DNA from: Hibiscus mutabilis
Lineage: Eukaryota > Streptophyta > Magnoliopsida > Malvales > Malvaceae
Assembly: GCA_019671005.1 (NCBI GenBank)
Contig: CM033721.1
Location: 53,760,364 to 53,824,363, forward strand
Direction of reading: 5' to 3'
DNA length: 64,000 nt
The position numbers were made by a program, and so were the translations under genes. Below the pieces are notes generated by a model. It saw only the letters and a program-made list of their open reading frames with translations. It had not been told where the DNA came from and made no database searches. Shown here in pieces: positions 45,660 to 57,328 of the stretch (position 1 is the first letter of the stretch; each line of letters begins with the position of its first letter).

Positions 45660-45761
45660 CTTAGTAAACATCAAGCTTGGGTAGACTGTAGCAAGAGGAA
45701 GTTGTATCTTTGAGGCCTTGGCAAGGAGAGCATAACTCTAATAGATTCCTGAAACCCTTCA

Positions 45762-46259
45762 TTGTATGCCTTGTCATTGGAAGCCAAGGACGAACCTCAT
45801 TTATCGAACTTTGATATCGTATGTGAATTCCCTGATGTCTTCCCTAATGAGCTTCTGGGTTTACCTTCAACCCGTGAAGTAGACTTTGGCATCGAAGTGC
45901 AACCAGGAATTGCTCTAGTTTCCATTGCAACTACCGAATGGCAACCGTTGAGTTAAAAGAATTGAAGGCCCAGATTCAGGATTTGCTTGATAAGGGCTTC
46001 ATCCAACAGAGTTCCTCACTTTGGGGAGCTCCGGTTCAATTTGTGAAGAAAAAGGATGGTTCTATGAGACTATGTGTCAATTACCGAAAATTGAATAAAG
46101 TAACCATCAAGAACAAGTATCCATTGCCAAGGATAGATGACCTATTCGATCAACTCAAGGGTGCCTCCGTGTTCTCCAAGATCGATTTAAGGTCCGGGTA
46201 TTATCAAATGAGAGCTAAAGAGTGTGATGTACCCAAAACTGACTTCCGTACAAGATATG
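45762..46259 (+). pseudogene. Chromovirus reverse transcriptase, N-terminal part (split by copia)
   Basis: 45762-45956 reads FDIVCEFPDVFPNELLGLPS and REVDFGIEVQPG, the lead-in to RT. A frame change follows; 45938-46259 reads LKAQIQDLLDKGFIQQSSSL, GAPVQFVKKKDGSMRLCVNY, RKLNKVTIKNKYPLPRIDDL and FSKIDLRSGYYQMRAKECDV. The gene stops at FRTRY where copia is inserted (ATATG at 46255-46259) and continues at 54748 with GHYKFLVMPFGLPNAP. Confidence 0.92.
46255..46259. repeat. Target-site duplication ATATG (left)
   Basis: ATATG here and at 54748-54752 flank the copia element. Removing one copy and the element restores the RT reading FRTRYGHYKF. Confidence 0.93.
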
Positions 46260-47740
46260 TGTTGGAGTATGCCAAAGACCAATTATGAGATGGTTGTAAA
46301 AGATATACTTATTTTATATTGTTTATTAATAAGAAGCCATTATTATTATTATTTCAGTCTTATTCTATGTATCTATAAATAAACTGAATCATAATAAAGT
46401 CCTTAGAATAATATAGTTATTCTTGAATGTCCTTAGTCGAGAATTATTGTGGGCTTGGACAACAATAATGTATGAAGACTAATATGTAGTTGAATGGTGA
46501 CAAAGTGTTGTTATTGACATGGAGATGTCAAAATCAATATATAAGTATGTGATAAGGAACGTCATACTGGATTGACCCGCTATAAGCATGTTTCTTGGAT
46601 CATTTTGTGACAGTCACAACATTGCTCATGGTGATAACTACATGTATGATCCTCCGACTTGAGATCATCATTATTTCAACATCGTGAGTGACATATTTTG
46701 ATACGATCAAACCTGTGTCGTAACTAACTACACTATAAAGAATGATATTGGATATGTCACAATCCATGTAGCGAAATATGGTGGATCAAGATAGGATTTG
46801 TCCCTCCTACATAATATGAGTAATATCATAGGCCACTTGATTGAGTGAGACTAGAAAATGCATGGCCATGCTCGAATGAATTGATATGTGATATCATAGT
46901 TATTCGTTTATAATAGTCTACTCAAAATATCAAGAAACATTAGATGGACTATACAAGTGTGACTAATCCATGACTTGTGTCCAATCTAGATATGAGGACA
47001 AAAGGGTAAAATGCATAAAAAAAGTTAATCACGAAAAAAGGTTAAATCGAACCACGATTTCATGTAACTTAGGTAGCAATGATGTATTGCTAGATGTCAC
47101 TCATTGCTTGTAGTATTAGAATTGTTCTAGATATTACTGCTAACGTTACATGAACCTACAAGGGTCACACCCTATGATTGAAACGAACAAATATTTACTA
47201 GATAGCATGTGTACAAACTTGTTGTACACGTAATTGTGAGAAACCAAAATTGTTATATAATGGATAATTTTGTTTTTATATATATGTTAATATTTGATAA
47301 GTTATTGTAATTATCAAATATTATATATATCTATCTAAAAGAAACCTAATTAAAGTAGAATCAGATTCTACATATTTAATTATATCTGGTTAAATATATT
47401 GTATATTTAAAGAATCCAAATTTAATTAGAATTAGGTTTTTGAATGCTATATAAAGGCATAAGCTCTAGCCGCCAAAATATGTCTTTTTCGAAAATCATC
47501 TATGACAGTTAGAGAAGAGAAAAAAATGTTCGTTTTATTCGGGTGGACTGCGTAGAGGTCGGAACGCTACTGTGACAACTCGGATTTGATTTGGATTATC
47601 CTATACTCACTACGGGATTGGTTGAGGTAATGTTTTTCATCCTTTATCACCCTGAATTTGTCCCTTGTACATGGATCACTGGTGGATTACACTGGATAAT
47701 TTTTCCGCTGCGCCATAGGGTGTACTGGTGTTTCCCAATA
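46260..47740 (+). mobile_element. Copia 5' LTR
   Basis: Starts TGTTGGAGTATGCC and ends TTTCCCAATA, where the partner keeps CCCAACA. TATA box TATATAAAG at 47448-47456. Confidence 0.9.
47448..47456 (+). promoter_or_regulatory. Copia LTR TATA box
   Basis: TATATAAAG in the 5' LTR. The 3' LTR has TATACAAAG at 54446-54454, a broken TATA. Confidence 0.65.
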
Positions 47741-47741
47741 G

Positions 47742-47753
47742 TGGTATTAGAGG
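47742..47753 (+). promoter_or_regulatory. Copia primer-binding site, initiator tRNA-Met type
   Basis: TGGTATTAGAGG, 1 bp after the LTR. Two changes from TGGTATCAGAGC. Confidence 0.75.
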
Positions 47754-49390
47754 CACTTGTACAATATGAATTTAGACTTAAATACTTGGATGATGTTTTT
47801 TATGAGATGTATGTTATTAGATTAGGGTTTATTCAATTTTTTACTAATATATGATATTTTCATGCTTTAGATTGATTCACGCCTAATCTAAATAAATTGA
47901 ATTGATTGTTCCAAGTGATTAAAGAGTTAGTCACAGTTTTGTCTGGGTTTCAGATGTTAAGCGTTAATATACGTGGGTGATAATTATATTTTAGACTAAT
48001 AGTTAGTCTATGGATCACATGCGGAGAAAGTAACACAGAGTTGTTCAATTAAAACCTCGTGGATTTTAAAATCCTAAAAAAATGCGATAATGTTGATAAA
48101 AGTTATCAAATCGTGAGGTTTTTACACAACAATTAAGATGATGATCTTTATGAAAAAACCTCGTGGATTATGGCAGCTGCAGGGTCACCGAACCTTCGCA
48201 AGGAGCTCCACCCCTTGACCCTGTAAGGGGGCTTCGCCCCTTAACCCCTACGTAGGGACAATCTCATAAGACCTCAATAATAAAACACGTCGTTGTTATG
48301 TCAATATGCACATTGTTTGAAATGCATGGTTATAGCCCAATAGCCTATTTACTTTAGTTTTGTATAAATACGGCTTGCGTGTCATGCCTTTCTTTCTTTT
48401 ATTGTAATTCTCTTCTCATCTTACTCCATCGTATGTAAAACGAGTTTCTAAAAAATTGTAATATTTGCAGAGAAAGCGTGGACCAAAGGAGCAGACTGAT
48501 AGGCCGATCAAAGGTGGATTAGGTGCTTGATAAGCAAGTTCTATCTTTTGTAATTTTGGTTTTCCCTTGGCTTGGGATGGGCCACCTTAGTTTTAAGGGC
48601 TATAACCATTGCATTTATATTTACTGCTTTACATGTATGTGATACAATGTATGTTTTTTAGCATGATAACTGATTAGATCATAATAGAATGGTGAGATTA
48701 ATATAACAAAAACCCTCCATATTAATTAAAATTAGTCATCCAATATTAGCCCTCGTTAAAACCTCGATCGGTACTATGTAGGTTTTGCCAAAGCAAAATA
48801 CTTAGATCTATCTTGGTTAAACGCGAAGAATAAGCAAGTGATATTTAATGGTAGTAATATTGGTTAAACTAGGTTGTTCTAATAAGATTAGAAACCTAAA
48901 GACTAATGATTGTTCAAGAACTTTGGTGATTGAAAAACAATACGGAAGTGCATGTCTAGAATTGGTTCTTTGAAAGACTTGGTATTTAAGCATGCCCAGT
49001 ACACCACCTCTCTTTTCATAAGTTACCTACTTGGTGCATTGTTCATTATTGTTCTTTCTATTAGACCATATGAACTTTTTTTTGGACAAATAGTTGTTCA
49101 TCAAATATATGAATTACATGAGATGTAATTAGCAAGTGTTGCTTACCTAAATAATTAAATTCTAGGAGTAAAGCCAAAGCTGACTTAGAACGAAATGAAA
49201 TATGGATCCTTACCCACTAGAAATACTTTTAGCAAGTTTTTCGACTTTGAGGGTTTTTAATAGTGGGAATGTTATTACTTTATAAACATGATAAAAAGGT
49301 ACTTATAAAACATATTTTATTGTTGTATATTTATTATGGGCAAATTCAAACACATTATCATTGTGATTCATCCTTGAGAATGACAAATTA
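47754..49390 (+). other. Copia untranslated leader
   Basis: About 1.6 kb between primer site and gag without a coding frame. 48181-48243 is unusually GC-rich and can fold (next entry). 48360-48560 includes a possible splice-donor-like CGTATGTAAAACGAG and GGGCCACC phrases. A long leader is common in large copia elements. Confidence 0.65.
48181..48243 (+). ncRNA. Structured segment of the copia leader RNA (candidate)
   Basis: AGGGTCA (48181-48187) pairs with TGACCCT (48216-48222). Inside lies CCTT-CGC-AAGG. Directly after comes TAAGGGG-GCTTCG-CCCCTTA (48224-48243). Three compact hairpins in 63 nt of otherwise AT-rich leader suggest a packaging or dimerisation element, but this is inferred from sequence alone. 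Confidence 0.45.
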
Positions 49391-49396
49391 AATGGC

Positions 49397-50155
49397 TTGA
49401 ACTTCCTTGACTGGTTCCGTAATTTGAAGATTGTCCTCAAACAAGAACGAAAACTAACAGTCATCGAAGAACATGTCCCTAAAAAGCCAGCAGATGATGC
49501 CTCTAAATATGAATTGGAAGCTTTTGAAAAATACTCAAGTGACATGGTAGATGTCAATTGCTTGATGCTTGCGACCATGACCCCTGAGCTTCAAAAGCAA
49601 CATGAGGACATGGTTCACTATGAGATTGTTAAAAATCTCAAGGAATTATATGAGGGGCATGCTCTTCAAGAGAGGTATGAGACCTCTAAAGCTTTGTTTC
49701 GATGCAAGATGATTGAGGGAACTCCAATGGGAACTCATGTTCTCAAAATGATAGGGTATATTCAGACCCTTGAAAAAATGGGCTTCCCTCTAAGTGTTGA
49801 ATTGGATATTGATGTTATCATGAAATCGTTGCCAGATAGTTTTAATCAATTTGTTCTTAATTTCAATATGAATGAAATTAACAAATCGTTGCCCCAGTTG
49901 CTTGGTCTGTTAAGAACAACAGAGAACAACATGAAAAAGGTTGGTTGCAAACCTATACTAATTGTCCGAAAGGATAACAGAAAAGGAAAGCCCAACACCA
50001 AGGCAAAGCCAAAGCCTAACAAATGAAAGTTTGCATTGAAACCCAAAGGAGGAATTGCAAAAGAAGGAAAATGTTTCCATTGCAAAAATGTTGGACATTG
50101 GAAGAGAAATTGCCTTGTCTATCTTGAGGACATCAAGAAGGTAAGAGATAATGGA
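49397..50155 (+). pseudogene. gag: Copia gag
   Basis: 209 open codons starting MNFLDWFRNLKIVLKQERKL, with YEGHALQERYETSKALFRCK, MIGYIQTLEKMGFPLSVELD and SLPDSFNQFVLNFNMNEINK, all standard for the copia gag (UBN2-type) domain. A TGA at 50024-50026 follows KPKPNK. The frame then continues with a zinc knuckle CFHCKNVGHWKRNC (about 50072-50113). The ATG may lie upstream of 49397, since copia gag usually begins with several more residues before NFLDW. Gag makes the particle. Confidence 0.9.
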
Positions 50156-50530
50156 TAGTCTGGATCAGGTATTTATGTTATTGATATTAATATATCAAGA
50201 TCTACTTCTTGGGCATTAGATACCGATTGTGGTTCTCACATTTGTACTTTTGTACAGGGACTAAAAATGAGTAGAAAATTGGCAAAATGAGATGTGGACC
50301 TAAGAGTGGGAAATGGAGCAAGAGTTTCTACATTAGCTATAGAAACATATACTTTGTCATTATCTAGTGGACTTGTTTTAGATTTAGAGGATTGTTATTT
50401 CGTACCTAGTTTGACTAGAAACATTATTTCAATTTCTTGTTTGGAAAAGATTGGTTTTGAGATTATTATTAAGAATAATAGTTGTTCTTTTTCCCTCAAT
50501 AATTTTTTTATGGTACGACTTAATTAATCA
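50156..50530 (+). pseudogene. pro: Copia aspartic protease, broken
   Basis: Conceptual WALDTDCGSHICTF at about 50210-50250 corresponds to the usual 'W.lDTG.gsHi' active site; the Gly after the catalytic Asp-Thr is replaced by Asp. 50294-50527 gives VGNGARVSTLAIETYTLSLS, EDCYFVPSLTRNIISISCLE and GFEIIIKNNSCSF, the rest of the domain. A stop after SRKLAK at 50287 splits it. Confidence 0.85.
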
Positions 50531-50587
50531 ATGGCCTCTATATCTTAGATCAAGATAAATCCATATATAACATAAATACGAAAATAT

Positions 50588-51440
50588 CAAAAACAAATGA
50601 CTCTAATCAAACTTATCTCTAGCATTGTCGCTTGGGTCATATAAGTGAGAAAAGCATATCAAAACTTCATAAAGATAGATTTTTGGATTCTTTTGTTTTC
50701 AAACATTTTGATATATGTGAACCTTGCTTAATGGGAAAAATGACCAAATCACCGTTTGACGATAAAAACGAGCGAGCAAGTAATTTATTAGGCCTAATAC
50801 ATAGTGATGTATGTGGACCAATGAATACACAAGCAAGATGAGGGTTTCAATACTTCATTACTTTCACTAACGACTTTAGTAGATATGGGTATGTTTACCT
50901 AATTCATCATAAATCTGAAGCCCTTGAAAAGTTCAAGGAATTTAAGAATAAAGTAAAAAACCAGCTAAGAAATACTATCAAATCTCTTCGATCAGATCGA
51001 GGAGGAGAATACTTAAGCCTAGAATTTGATGAACTTCTTAAAGGATGTGGGATTATCTCACAACTTACACCTCCAGGTACTCCACAACACAATAGAGTCT
51101 CTAAAAGGAGAAATTGAATGTTGTTAGACATGGTTCAGTCAACGATGAATCATGTTGATCTTCTAACTTATTTTTGGGGACATACGTTAGAAACAGCTGC
51201 TTTCACACTAAATCGTGTTCCATCTAAATTGGTTCAAAAGACACCATATAAGATATGGACTGTGAAACATCCTAGTATGTCTTTTATGAAAATTTAGGGA
51301 TGCGAAGTTTATGTTAAACATCAGATGTCTACAAAACTCAAACCCAAATTTCATAAGTGTAATTTTGTGGGATATCCTAAAGAAACTAAAGGATATTATT
51401 TCTTCAATCCATCCAAGAACAAAGTGTTTGTTTCTTGAAC
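50588..51440 (+). pseudogene. int: Copia integrase, broken
   Basis: 50632-50841 carries the GAG-pre-integrase/zinc-binding region (MGHISEKSISKLHKDRF, FDICEPCLMGKMTKSPF) and LLGLIHSDVCGPMNTQAR with the first catalytic Asp. After a stop, YFITFTNDFSRYGYVYLIHH, TIKSLRSDRGGEYLSLEF (second Asp) and LTPPGTPQHNRVSKRRN follow; the usual Glu in 'NGVsERrN' is Lys here. Then TYFWGHTLETAAFTLNRVPS and KTPYKIWTVKHPS to about 51300. The Glu to Lys change and several stops make it inactive. Confidence 0.88.
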
Positions 51441-51589
51441 AAGAGTCTTCCTCGAAAGAGAATTTATTTTCAGAAAAGGAAGTAGGAGAAATATTGAACT
51501 TGAGAAAATTCAACATCAACCACAGATCACTGAACCAGAGATTGAACAACAACAAGTTCCATAAATAGTTGAGGAACATCCAATCATTC

Positions 51590-52430
51590 TTGAAACACAA
51601 CCACTGTGAAGGTCTATGAGAGAACGCAATGCGCCTGAGAGATATGGATTTTTTTGTCACATTTCATGGAGATGTTCTTCTCATGGACCAAGATGAGCCT
51701 ATGACTTATCAGAAAGCAGTGGAGAGCCCAGAAATTGCTAGAAGCCATGAAAACCGAGATGGATTCCATGTCAGAAAACCAAGTATGGACTTTGGTTGAC
51801 CCACCCAAAGGAATTAAGCCCATAGGGTACAAATGGATTTTCAAAAAGAAAACTGACATGGATGGCAATATAAAAACATGCAAAAGGTGATTGGTCGCTA
51901 AGGGATTTCGTCAAATTCATGGTATAGACTATGATGAAACTTTTTCCCCTGTTGCTATGTTTAAATCCATCCAGATATTACTTGCAATAGCTGCATATTA
52001 TGATTATAGAATCTGGCAAATGAATGTCAAAACCACTTTCGTTAATGGAAAATTGAATAAGGATGTGTACATGAAATAACCTGAGGGTTTTGTCAATCCA
52101 AAAGATGCCCAAAAGGTATACAAGCTGCAAAGATCCATTTATGGACTGAAGCAAGCTTCTTAAAGTTGGAATCTTCATTTTAATGAGGCAATCAAAGAAT
52201 TTGGTTTTATTAAAATTGAAGATGAGCCATGTGTTTTCAAGAAAACTAGTGGGAGCATTGTTACATTCTTGGTATTGTATGTGGATGACATACTAATAAT
52301 AGGAAATGACATACCTACCTTACAGTCTGTAAAGACTTGGTTAGGAAAATGTATTTCTATGAAAGATTTGGGTGAAGCAACCTACATATTAGGAGTCAAG
52401 ATCTATAGAGATAGATCAAGATGACTCCTA
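51590..52430 (+). pseudogene. Copia reverse transcriptase, broken
   Basis: Early part 51600-51890 has many stops and frame changes. 51891-52079 reads MVAKGFRQIHGIDYDETFSP, VAMFKSIQILLAIAAYYDYR and IWQMNVKTTFVNGKLNKDVY. After a TAA the frame continues with PEGFVNPKDAQKVYKLQRSI, YGLKQAS, and FLVLYVDDILIIGNDIPTLQ carrying the YVDD catalytic motif, then SMKDLGEATYILGVKIYRDR. In copia 'DVKTAFLNG' is the usual phrase; here the Asp is Asn. Confidence 0.9.
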
Positions 52431-53201
52431 GGACTAAGTCAAATACATACATAGACAAAGTACTGAAAAGATTCAGTATGGAAGAATCTAAAAGAGGATT
52501 CTTACCTATGAGACATGGCATTTCGCTCTCGAAGGAAATGTGTCCTTCAACGCCTCAAGAGAGAGAACACATGAGTAAGATACCATATGCTTCGACCATT
52601 GGATCTATTATGTATGCCATGCTATGTACACGTCCAGATGTATCATATGCACTAAGTATGACAAGTCGATACCAAGTAGATCTCGGTGAAGGTCATTGGC
52701 TTGCAGTCAAAAACATCCTTAAGAAGAATTAAAGATAAATTCCTTATGTATGGAGGTGAGGAAGAGCTAAGTATGAAAGGTTATACTAACGCAAGCTTTC
52801 AAACTGATAAGGATGATTCTCGATCGCAATCGGGTTTTGTGTTTTGCCTTAATGGAGGTATTGTAAGCTGGAAAAGTTCAAAGCAAGATACATTAGAAGA
52901 TTCTACGACAGAAGTCGAATATATTGCAGCAAGTGATGCTGCAAAAGAGGTTGTTTGGATCAAAAAGTTTATATCTGAACTAGGGATCGTGCCTAGCATA
53001 TCAAATGCTATAGATGTACGTTGTGACAACAACGGAGCCATCGCACAAGAAAAAGAACCCAGATCTAACCAACGATCCAAACACATACTTAGGCATTACC
53101 ATCTCATTCGTGAAATCATTGATCAAGGAGATGTAGAAATATGCAGAGTACCAACGGATGAAAATATCACCGATCCACTAACAAAGCATCTGACACAGTA
53201 G
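52431..53201 (+). pseudogene. Copia RNase H
   Basis: 52421-52732 covers the connection (KVLKRFSMEESKRGFLPMRH, EREHMSKIPYASTIGSIMYA, TRPDVSYALSMTSRYQVD). 52686-53201 has GYTNASFQTDKDDSRSQSGF, where the first catalytic Asp of 'GYTDASF' is Asn, then SWKSSKQDTLEDSTTEVEYI (catalytic Glu kept) and DVRCDNNGAIAQEKEPRSNQ. It ends DENITDPLTKHLTQ, the typical C terminus of copia pol. A frame change separates the two parts. Confidence 0.9.
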
Positions 53202-53263
53202 AAGCATGAGCATCACACTAAGTCTCTTGGTATTAGATACATGAGTAATTGGTCTTAGTGCTA

Positions 53264-53272
53264 GTGGGAGAT
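53264..53272 (+). promoter_or_regulatory. Copia polypurine tract
   Basis: GTGGGAGAT directly before the 3' LTR, the usual copia form. Confidence 0.75.
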
Positions 53273-54747
53273 TATTGAAGTATGCCCAAAGACCAATTAT
53301 GAGATGGTTGTAAAAGACATACTTATTTTTATCTTGTTTATTAATAAGAAGTCATTATTATTATTTCAGTCTTATTTTGTGTATCTATAAATAAACCAAA
53401 TTATAATAAAGTCCTTAGAATAGTATAGTTATTCTTGAATGTCCTTAGTTGAGAATTATTGTGGGCTTGGACAACGATAATGTATTAAGACTAATATGTA
53501 GTTGATTGATGACAAAGTATTGTCATTGACATAGAGATGTCAAAATCAATACATAAGTATGTGTTCTAGAATGCCATACTGGATTGACCCGCTATGAGCA
53601 TGTTTCTTGGATCATTATGTGACAGTCACAACATTGCTCATGGTGATAACTATATGTATGGTCCTCAGACTTGAGATCATCATTATTTCAACATCGTGAG
53701 TGACATATTTTGATACGGTGAAACGTGTGTCGTAAATAAAGACTGATATTGGATATGTCATAATCCATGTAGCGAAATATGGTTGATCAAGATAGGATTT
53801 GTCCCTCCTATATAATAGGAGTAATATCATAGGCCATTTGATTGAGTGAGACTAGAAAATGCATGGCCATGCTTGAATGAATTGATATTAGATATCATAG
53901 TTATTCATTTATAATAGTCTACTCAAGATATCAAGAAACATTAGATGGACTATAAAGTGTGACTAATCCATGACTTGTGTCCGATATAGATATGAGGACA
54001 AAAGGATGAAATACATAAAAGAAGTTAATCATAGAAAAAGGTTAAATCGAACCACGATTTCATGTAACTTAGGTAGAAATGATGTATTGCTAGTGCAACT
54101 CATTGCTTGTAACATTAGAATTGTTCTGGATATTACTGCTAACGTTACATGAACCTACAAGGGTCACACCCTATGATTGAAAAGAACAAATATCTACTAG
54201 ATAACATGTGTACAAACTTGTTGTACGCGTAATTAGTGAGAAACCGAAGTTGTTATATAATAGATAATTTCGTTTTTATATATATGTTAATATTTGATAA
54301 GTTATTGTAATAATCAAATACTATATATATATCTAAAAGAAACCTAATTAAAGTAGAATCAGATTCTTCATATTTAATTATATTCGGTTAAATATATTGT
54401 ATATTTAAAGAATCTGAATTTAATTAGAATTAGGTTTTTGAATGCTATACAAAGGCATAAGGTCCAACGGCCAAAATAATGCACTTTTTTGAAAATCATC
54501 TCTAACAGTTAGAGAAAAGAAATAAATTATTCGTTTTATTTAGGTGGGTTGCGTAGAGGTTGGAACGTTGCTATGACGACTCAGATTTGATTTGGATTCT
54601 CCAATACTCACTGTGGAATTCCATATTGATTGAGGTAATGTTTATCATCCTTTATCATCCCGAATTCGTCCCTTGTACATGGATTACTGGTGGATTATGT
54701 CAGATAATTTTTCGTTGCGCCATGAGGTGTACCGGCGTTTCCCAACA
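53273..54747 (+). mobile_element. Copia 3' LTR
   Basis: Start is changed to TATTGAAGTATGCCC (partner TGTTGGAGTATGCC); ends CCCAACA. About 1475 bp. Confidence 0.9.
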
Positions 54748-54752
54748 ATATG
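54748..54752. repeat. Target-site duplication ATATG (right)
   Basis: Partner of 46255-46259. Confidence 0.93.
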
Positions 54753-55092
54753 GTCACTACAAATTCTTGGTGATGCCATTTGGGCTACCCAATGCACCGG
54801 CAGCTTTTATGGACCTAATGAATCGGGTTTTTAGACCCTATCTCGCTAAATTCGTAGTGGTATTCATTGATGACATTCTAATCTATTCTAAGAATATTGT
54901 GGAACACCATGAACATCTCTGTATTATGCTTCAAACTCTTCGAGAGAACCAGTTGTTCGCCAAGTTCTCCAAATGTAAGTTTTGGCTTACAGAATTTGCC
55001 TTCCTTGGGCATATTGTATCGGCTACGAGCATTCAAGTTGACCTGAAAAAGATCAAGCCATTCTTGATTAGCATCCACCGAAGAATGTTAGT
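54753..55092 (+). pseudogene. Chromovirus reverse transcriptase, C-terminal part
   Basis: Resumes GHYKFLVMPFGLPNAPAAFM, then NRVFRPYLAKFVVVFIDDIL with the catalytic FIDD, ENQLFAKFSKCKFWLTEFAF and LGHIVSATSIQVDLKKI. An apparent ORF at 54560-55099 begins inside the copia LTR and enters this frame by chance; the real gene starts at 45762. A frame change at about 55080 leads into RNase H. Confidence 0.92.
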
Positions 55093-55660
55093 GAGGTGAG
55101 AAGTATTCTTGGTCTTACTGGCTATTGTAGAAGATTCATCAAAGGATTTTCTATGTTAGCGGCCCCACTGACTAAACTACTTCGGAAAGAAGCTCCATTT
55201 TTTTGGACCGAGGAACAACAGCGAAGTTTCGACCAGTTGAAACAAGTATTGACTCATGCACTAGTCCTAACCCAACCCAAGTCTGGAAAAGACTACACAA
55301 TTTATAGTGATGTGTCACACCTCGAGTTAGGATGTGTATTGATGCAAGAGGGCAAGATTATTACATATGCTTCGAGACAACTTAAGCCACATTAGATGAA
55401 TTATCCCACTCACGATCTGGAGTTGGATACTATTAATTTTGCGTTGAAAATCTGGAGGCACTATCTCTATGGAGAAAAGTGCTACCTCTTACCGATCATA
55501 GAAGCCTTAAATACCTCTTGACTCAGAATGAGCTAAATCTTCAGCAACGGAGATGGATGGAACTCCTCAAGGACTATGACCTTGTCATTGATTACCATTC
55601 GGGCAAGGCCAACGTTTAGCTGATGCACTCAGCCGTAAACCTTTACCTAGTAAGTATTTT
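55093..55660 (+). pseudogene. Chromovirus RNase H, broken
   Basis: 55096-55395 reads SILGLTGYCRRFIKGFSMLA, PLTKLLRKEAPFFWTEEQQR and YTIYSDVSHLELGCVLMQEG (the usual Asp-Ala-Ser is Asp-Val-Ser), then ITYASRQLKPH. After a TAG, PTHDLELDTINFALKIWRHY keeps the Glu region (E in DLELD) and DHRSLKYLLTQNELNLQQRR the third Asp. Conserved RWMELLKDYDLVIDYHSGKA closes the domain. Confidence 0.88.
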
Positions 55661-56790
55661 CATTAAATATTGAATTCTAAGCATTGTATAGCAAATTTGA
55701 CTTATTGCATCACTGTTTTGTATCCCCTTGAGCTATTAATGCTCACTTTCGACTTCGAAAGCATCATTGTCTTGTAGCTAAACTTCAAGTTCAGTCTACC
55801 ATTGTTTCAAGAATCAAGGCATTGCAAAGTCAAGACTCAGAACTTTAGTCCAATGTCTCTAAGCATCAAGATGATCCTGACTACATAATCAATTCTGAAG
55901 GACTCCTATGCTTCCGTGATCAGGTTTGTGTGTCTAATGACGAGTCACTTCGTGATGACATCCTTAAGGAAGCTCATTCAAGTTTATTTTCTTGACATCC
56001 GGGAGCTATGAAGATGTACAAGGATCTTCGTGAGCTCTATTGGTGGCCGGTATGAAGCAAGCCATAATCGAATTTATGTCTAAATGTCTCGCATGCCAAC
56101 GAGTCAAGGCTGAGCATCGTGTCCCTACCGGGTTACTGCAACCTATTGAATTACCGTAATGGAAGTGGAAGAAGATCACAATGGATTTTGCTAGTGGTTT
56201 GCCCCTAACTCTTGCTAAACACGATGCAATTTGGGTCAATGTGGACCGTTTCACCAAGTCAGCTCATTTCTTACCTGTTCGAATGGACTAGGTCTTCCTA
56301 AGCTAGCTGACTTGTATATCTAGGAAGTTATCGACTCCACGGAGTGCCACAATCTATTATCTCCGATCGAGATCCAGGATTTGCTTCTCGAATTTGGAGG
56401 ACATTACAAGGAGCTCTATGCACTAGAGTTAATCTTAGCACTGCTTTTCACCCTCAGACTGACGGCCAGTCAGAAAGGGTAATTCAGGTAACCATCGAAA
56501 ACTCCTTCCTTTGAACCATCGATGAAACATACAGTTATTGAATCCTTTTCCATAAATTTTGGAGGACATGCTACGAGCGTGTATCATTGACTTTGGTGGA
56601 TCATGGAAAAAGTCTCTACCCCTCATTGAGTTTGCCTATAACAATAGCTGTCAAGCTTTGATTGGAATAGCACCATATGAAGTGTTGTACATCAGACATT
56701 GCAGAACTCCACTATGTTGGAATGAACTCGGTGAAGGCAAGATGTTGGGCCCTTACTTACTTCGGGAAACTGAAGAATAGATTACCATCA
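55661..56790 (+). pseudogene. int: Chromovirus integrase, broken
   Basis: Zinc-binding region near 55960-56100 (ILKEAHSSLFS, HPGAMKMYKDLRELYWWP, and CLACQR-like sequence in a different frame). The catalytic Asp falls in ITMDFASGLP (about 56176). The second is in GVPQSIISDRDPGFASRIWR (about 56341-56400), and the Glu in STAFHPQTDGQSERVIQV (about 56436-56490). 56559-56780 reads MEDMLRACIIDFGGSWKKSL, PLIEFAYNNSCQALIGIAPY and YIRHCRTPLCWNELGEGK. Many stops and frame changes. Confidence 0.88.
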
Positions 56791-57301
56791 TCCATGATCA
56801 CTTGAAAGCTGGCTTCAATCAAAAAAGGCCTACGCAAATCTTAAACGAAGGGATATCCAGTATGAGGTTGGAGAAAGAGTTTTCCTTAAAGTCTCACCAT
56901 GGAATAAGGTTCTGAGGTTTGGAAAGAATGGGAAATTGAGTCCTCGACTCATTGGACCCTTTGAAGTTATTGAAAAATTTGGCCCTGTAGCCTATCAACT
57001 ATTGTTGCCCTTAGAATTGAGCAAGATTCATGATGTATTTCAAGTATCGATGATTCGGAAGTACCGCTCTGATCCTTTGAATGTTATTGAACCTAAGTCT
57101 GTTGAAATCCAACATAATTTGTCCTATAAAGAAGAACCGGTTCAGATTCTTGCAAAGGAAGTTAAAAGACTCCGCAACAAATCTATACCATTAGTCAAGG
57201 TGCTTCGGAGGAGCCACACTGTAGAAGAAGCAACTTGGGAACCTGAGGAGACAATGAAGAAACAATACACGCATCTCTTCAGTTCAGGTAAAAAAATTTG
57301 A
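56791..57301 (+). pseudogene. Integrase C-terminal region with chromodomain
   Basis: 56936-57301 is open for 121 codons. PRLIGPFEVIEKFGPVAYQL is the GPY/F motif and IHDVFQVSMIRKY follows. The chromodomain is LAKEVKRLRNKSIPLVKVLR with EEATWEPEETMKKQYTHLF, the hallmark of chromoviruses and consistent with Tekay/Del. In active elements it may steer insertion to modified chromatin. The stop is TGA at 57299-57301. Confidence 0.92.
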
Positions 57302-57315
57302 GGACGAATTTTTCT

Positions 57316-57327
57316 TAAAGGGGAGAG
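57316..57327 (+). promoter_or_regulatory. Chromovirus polypurine tract
   Basis: TTAAAGGGGAGAG sits right before the LTR start TGTAACATCCC at 57329. Confidence 0.8.
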
Positions 57328-57328
57328 T

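Larger units (their letters stand above)
46260..54747 (+). mobile_element. Ty1/copia element inserted in chromovirus reverse transcriptase
   Basis: About 8.5 kb with LTRs 46260-47740 and 53273-54747, initiator tRNA-Met-like primer site, gag, protease, integrase, reverse transcriptase, RNase H, polypurine tract. Roughly 14 differences in the first 200 bp of the LTRs. Domain order with integrase before reverse transcriptase is diagnostic of copia. Many stops. Confidence 0.94.

Noticed and set aside
54560..55099. 179-codon ORF starting in the copia LTR
   Set aside because: Chance fusion of LTR sequence to the interrupted chromovirus reverse transcriptase frame after insertion.
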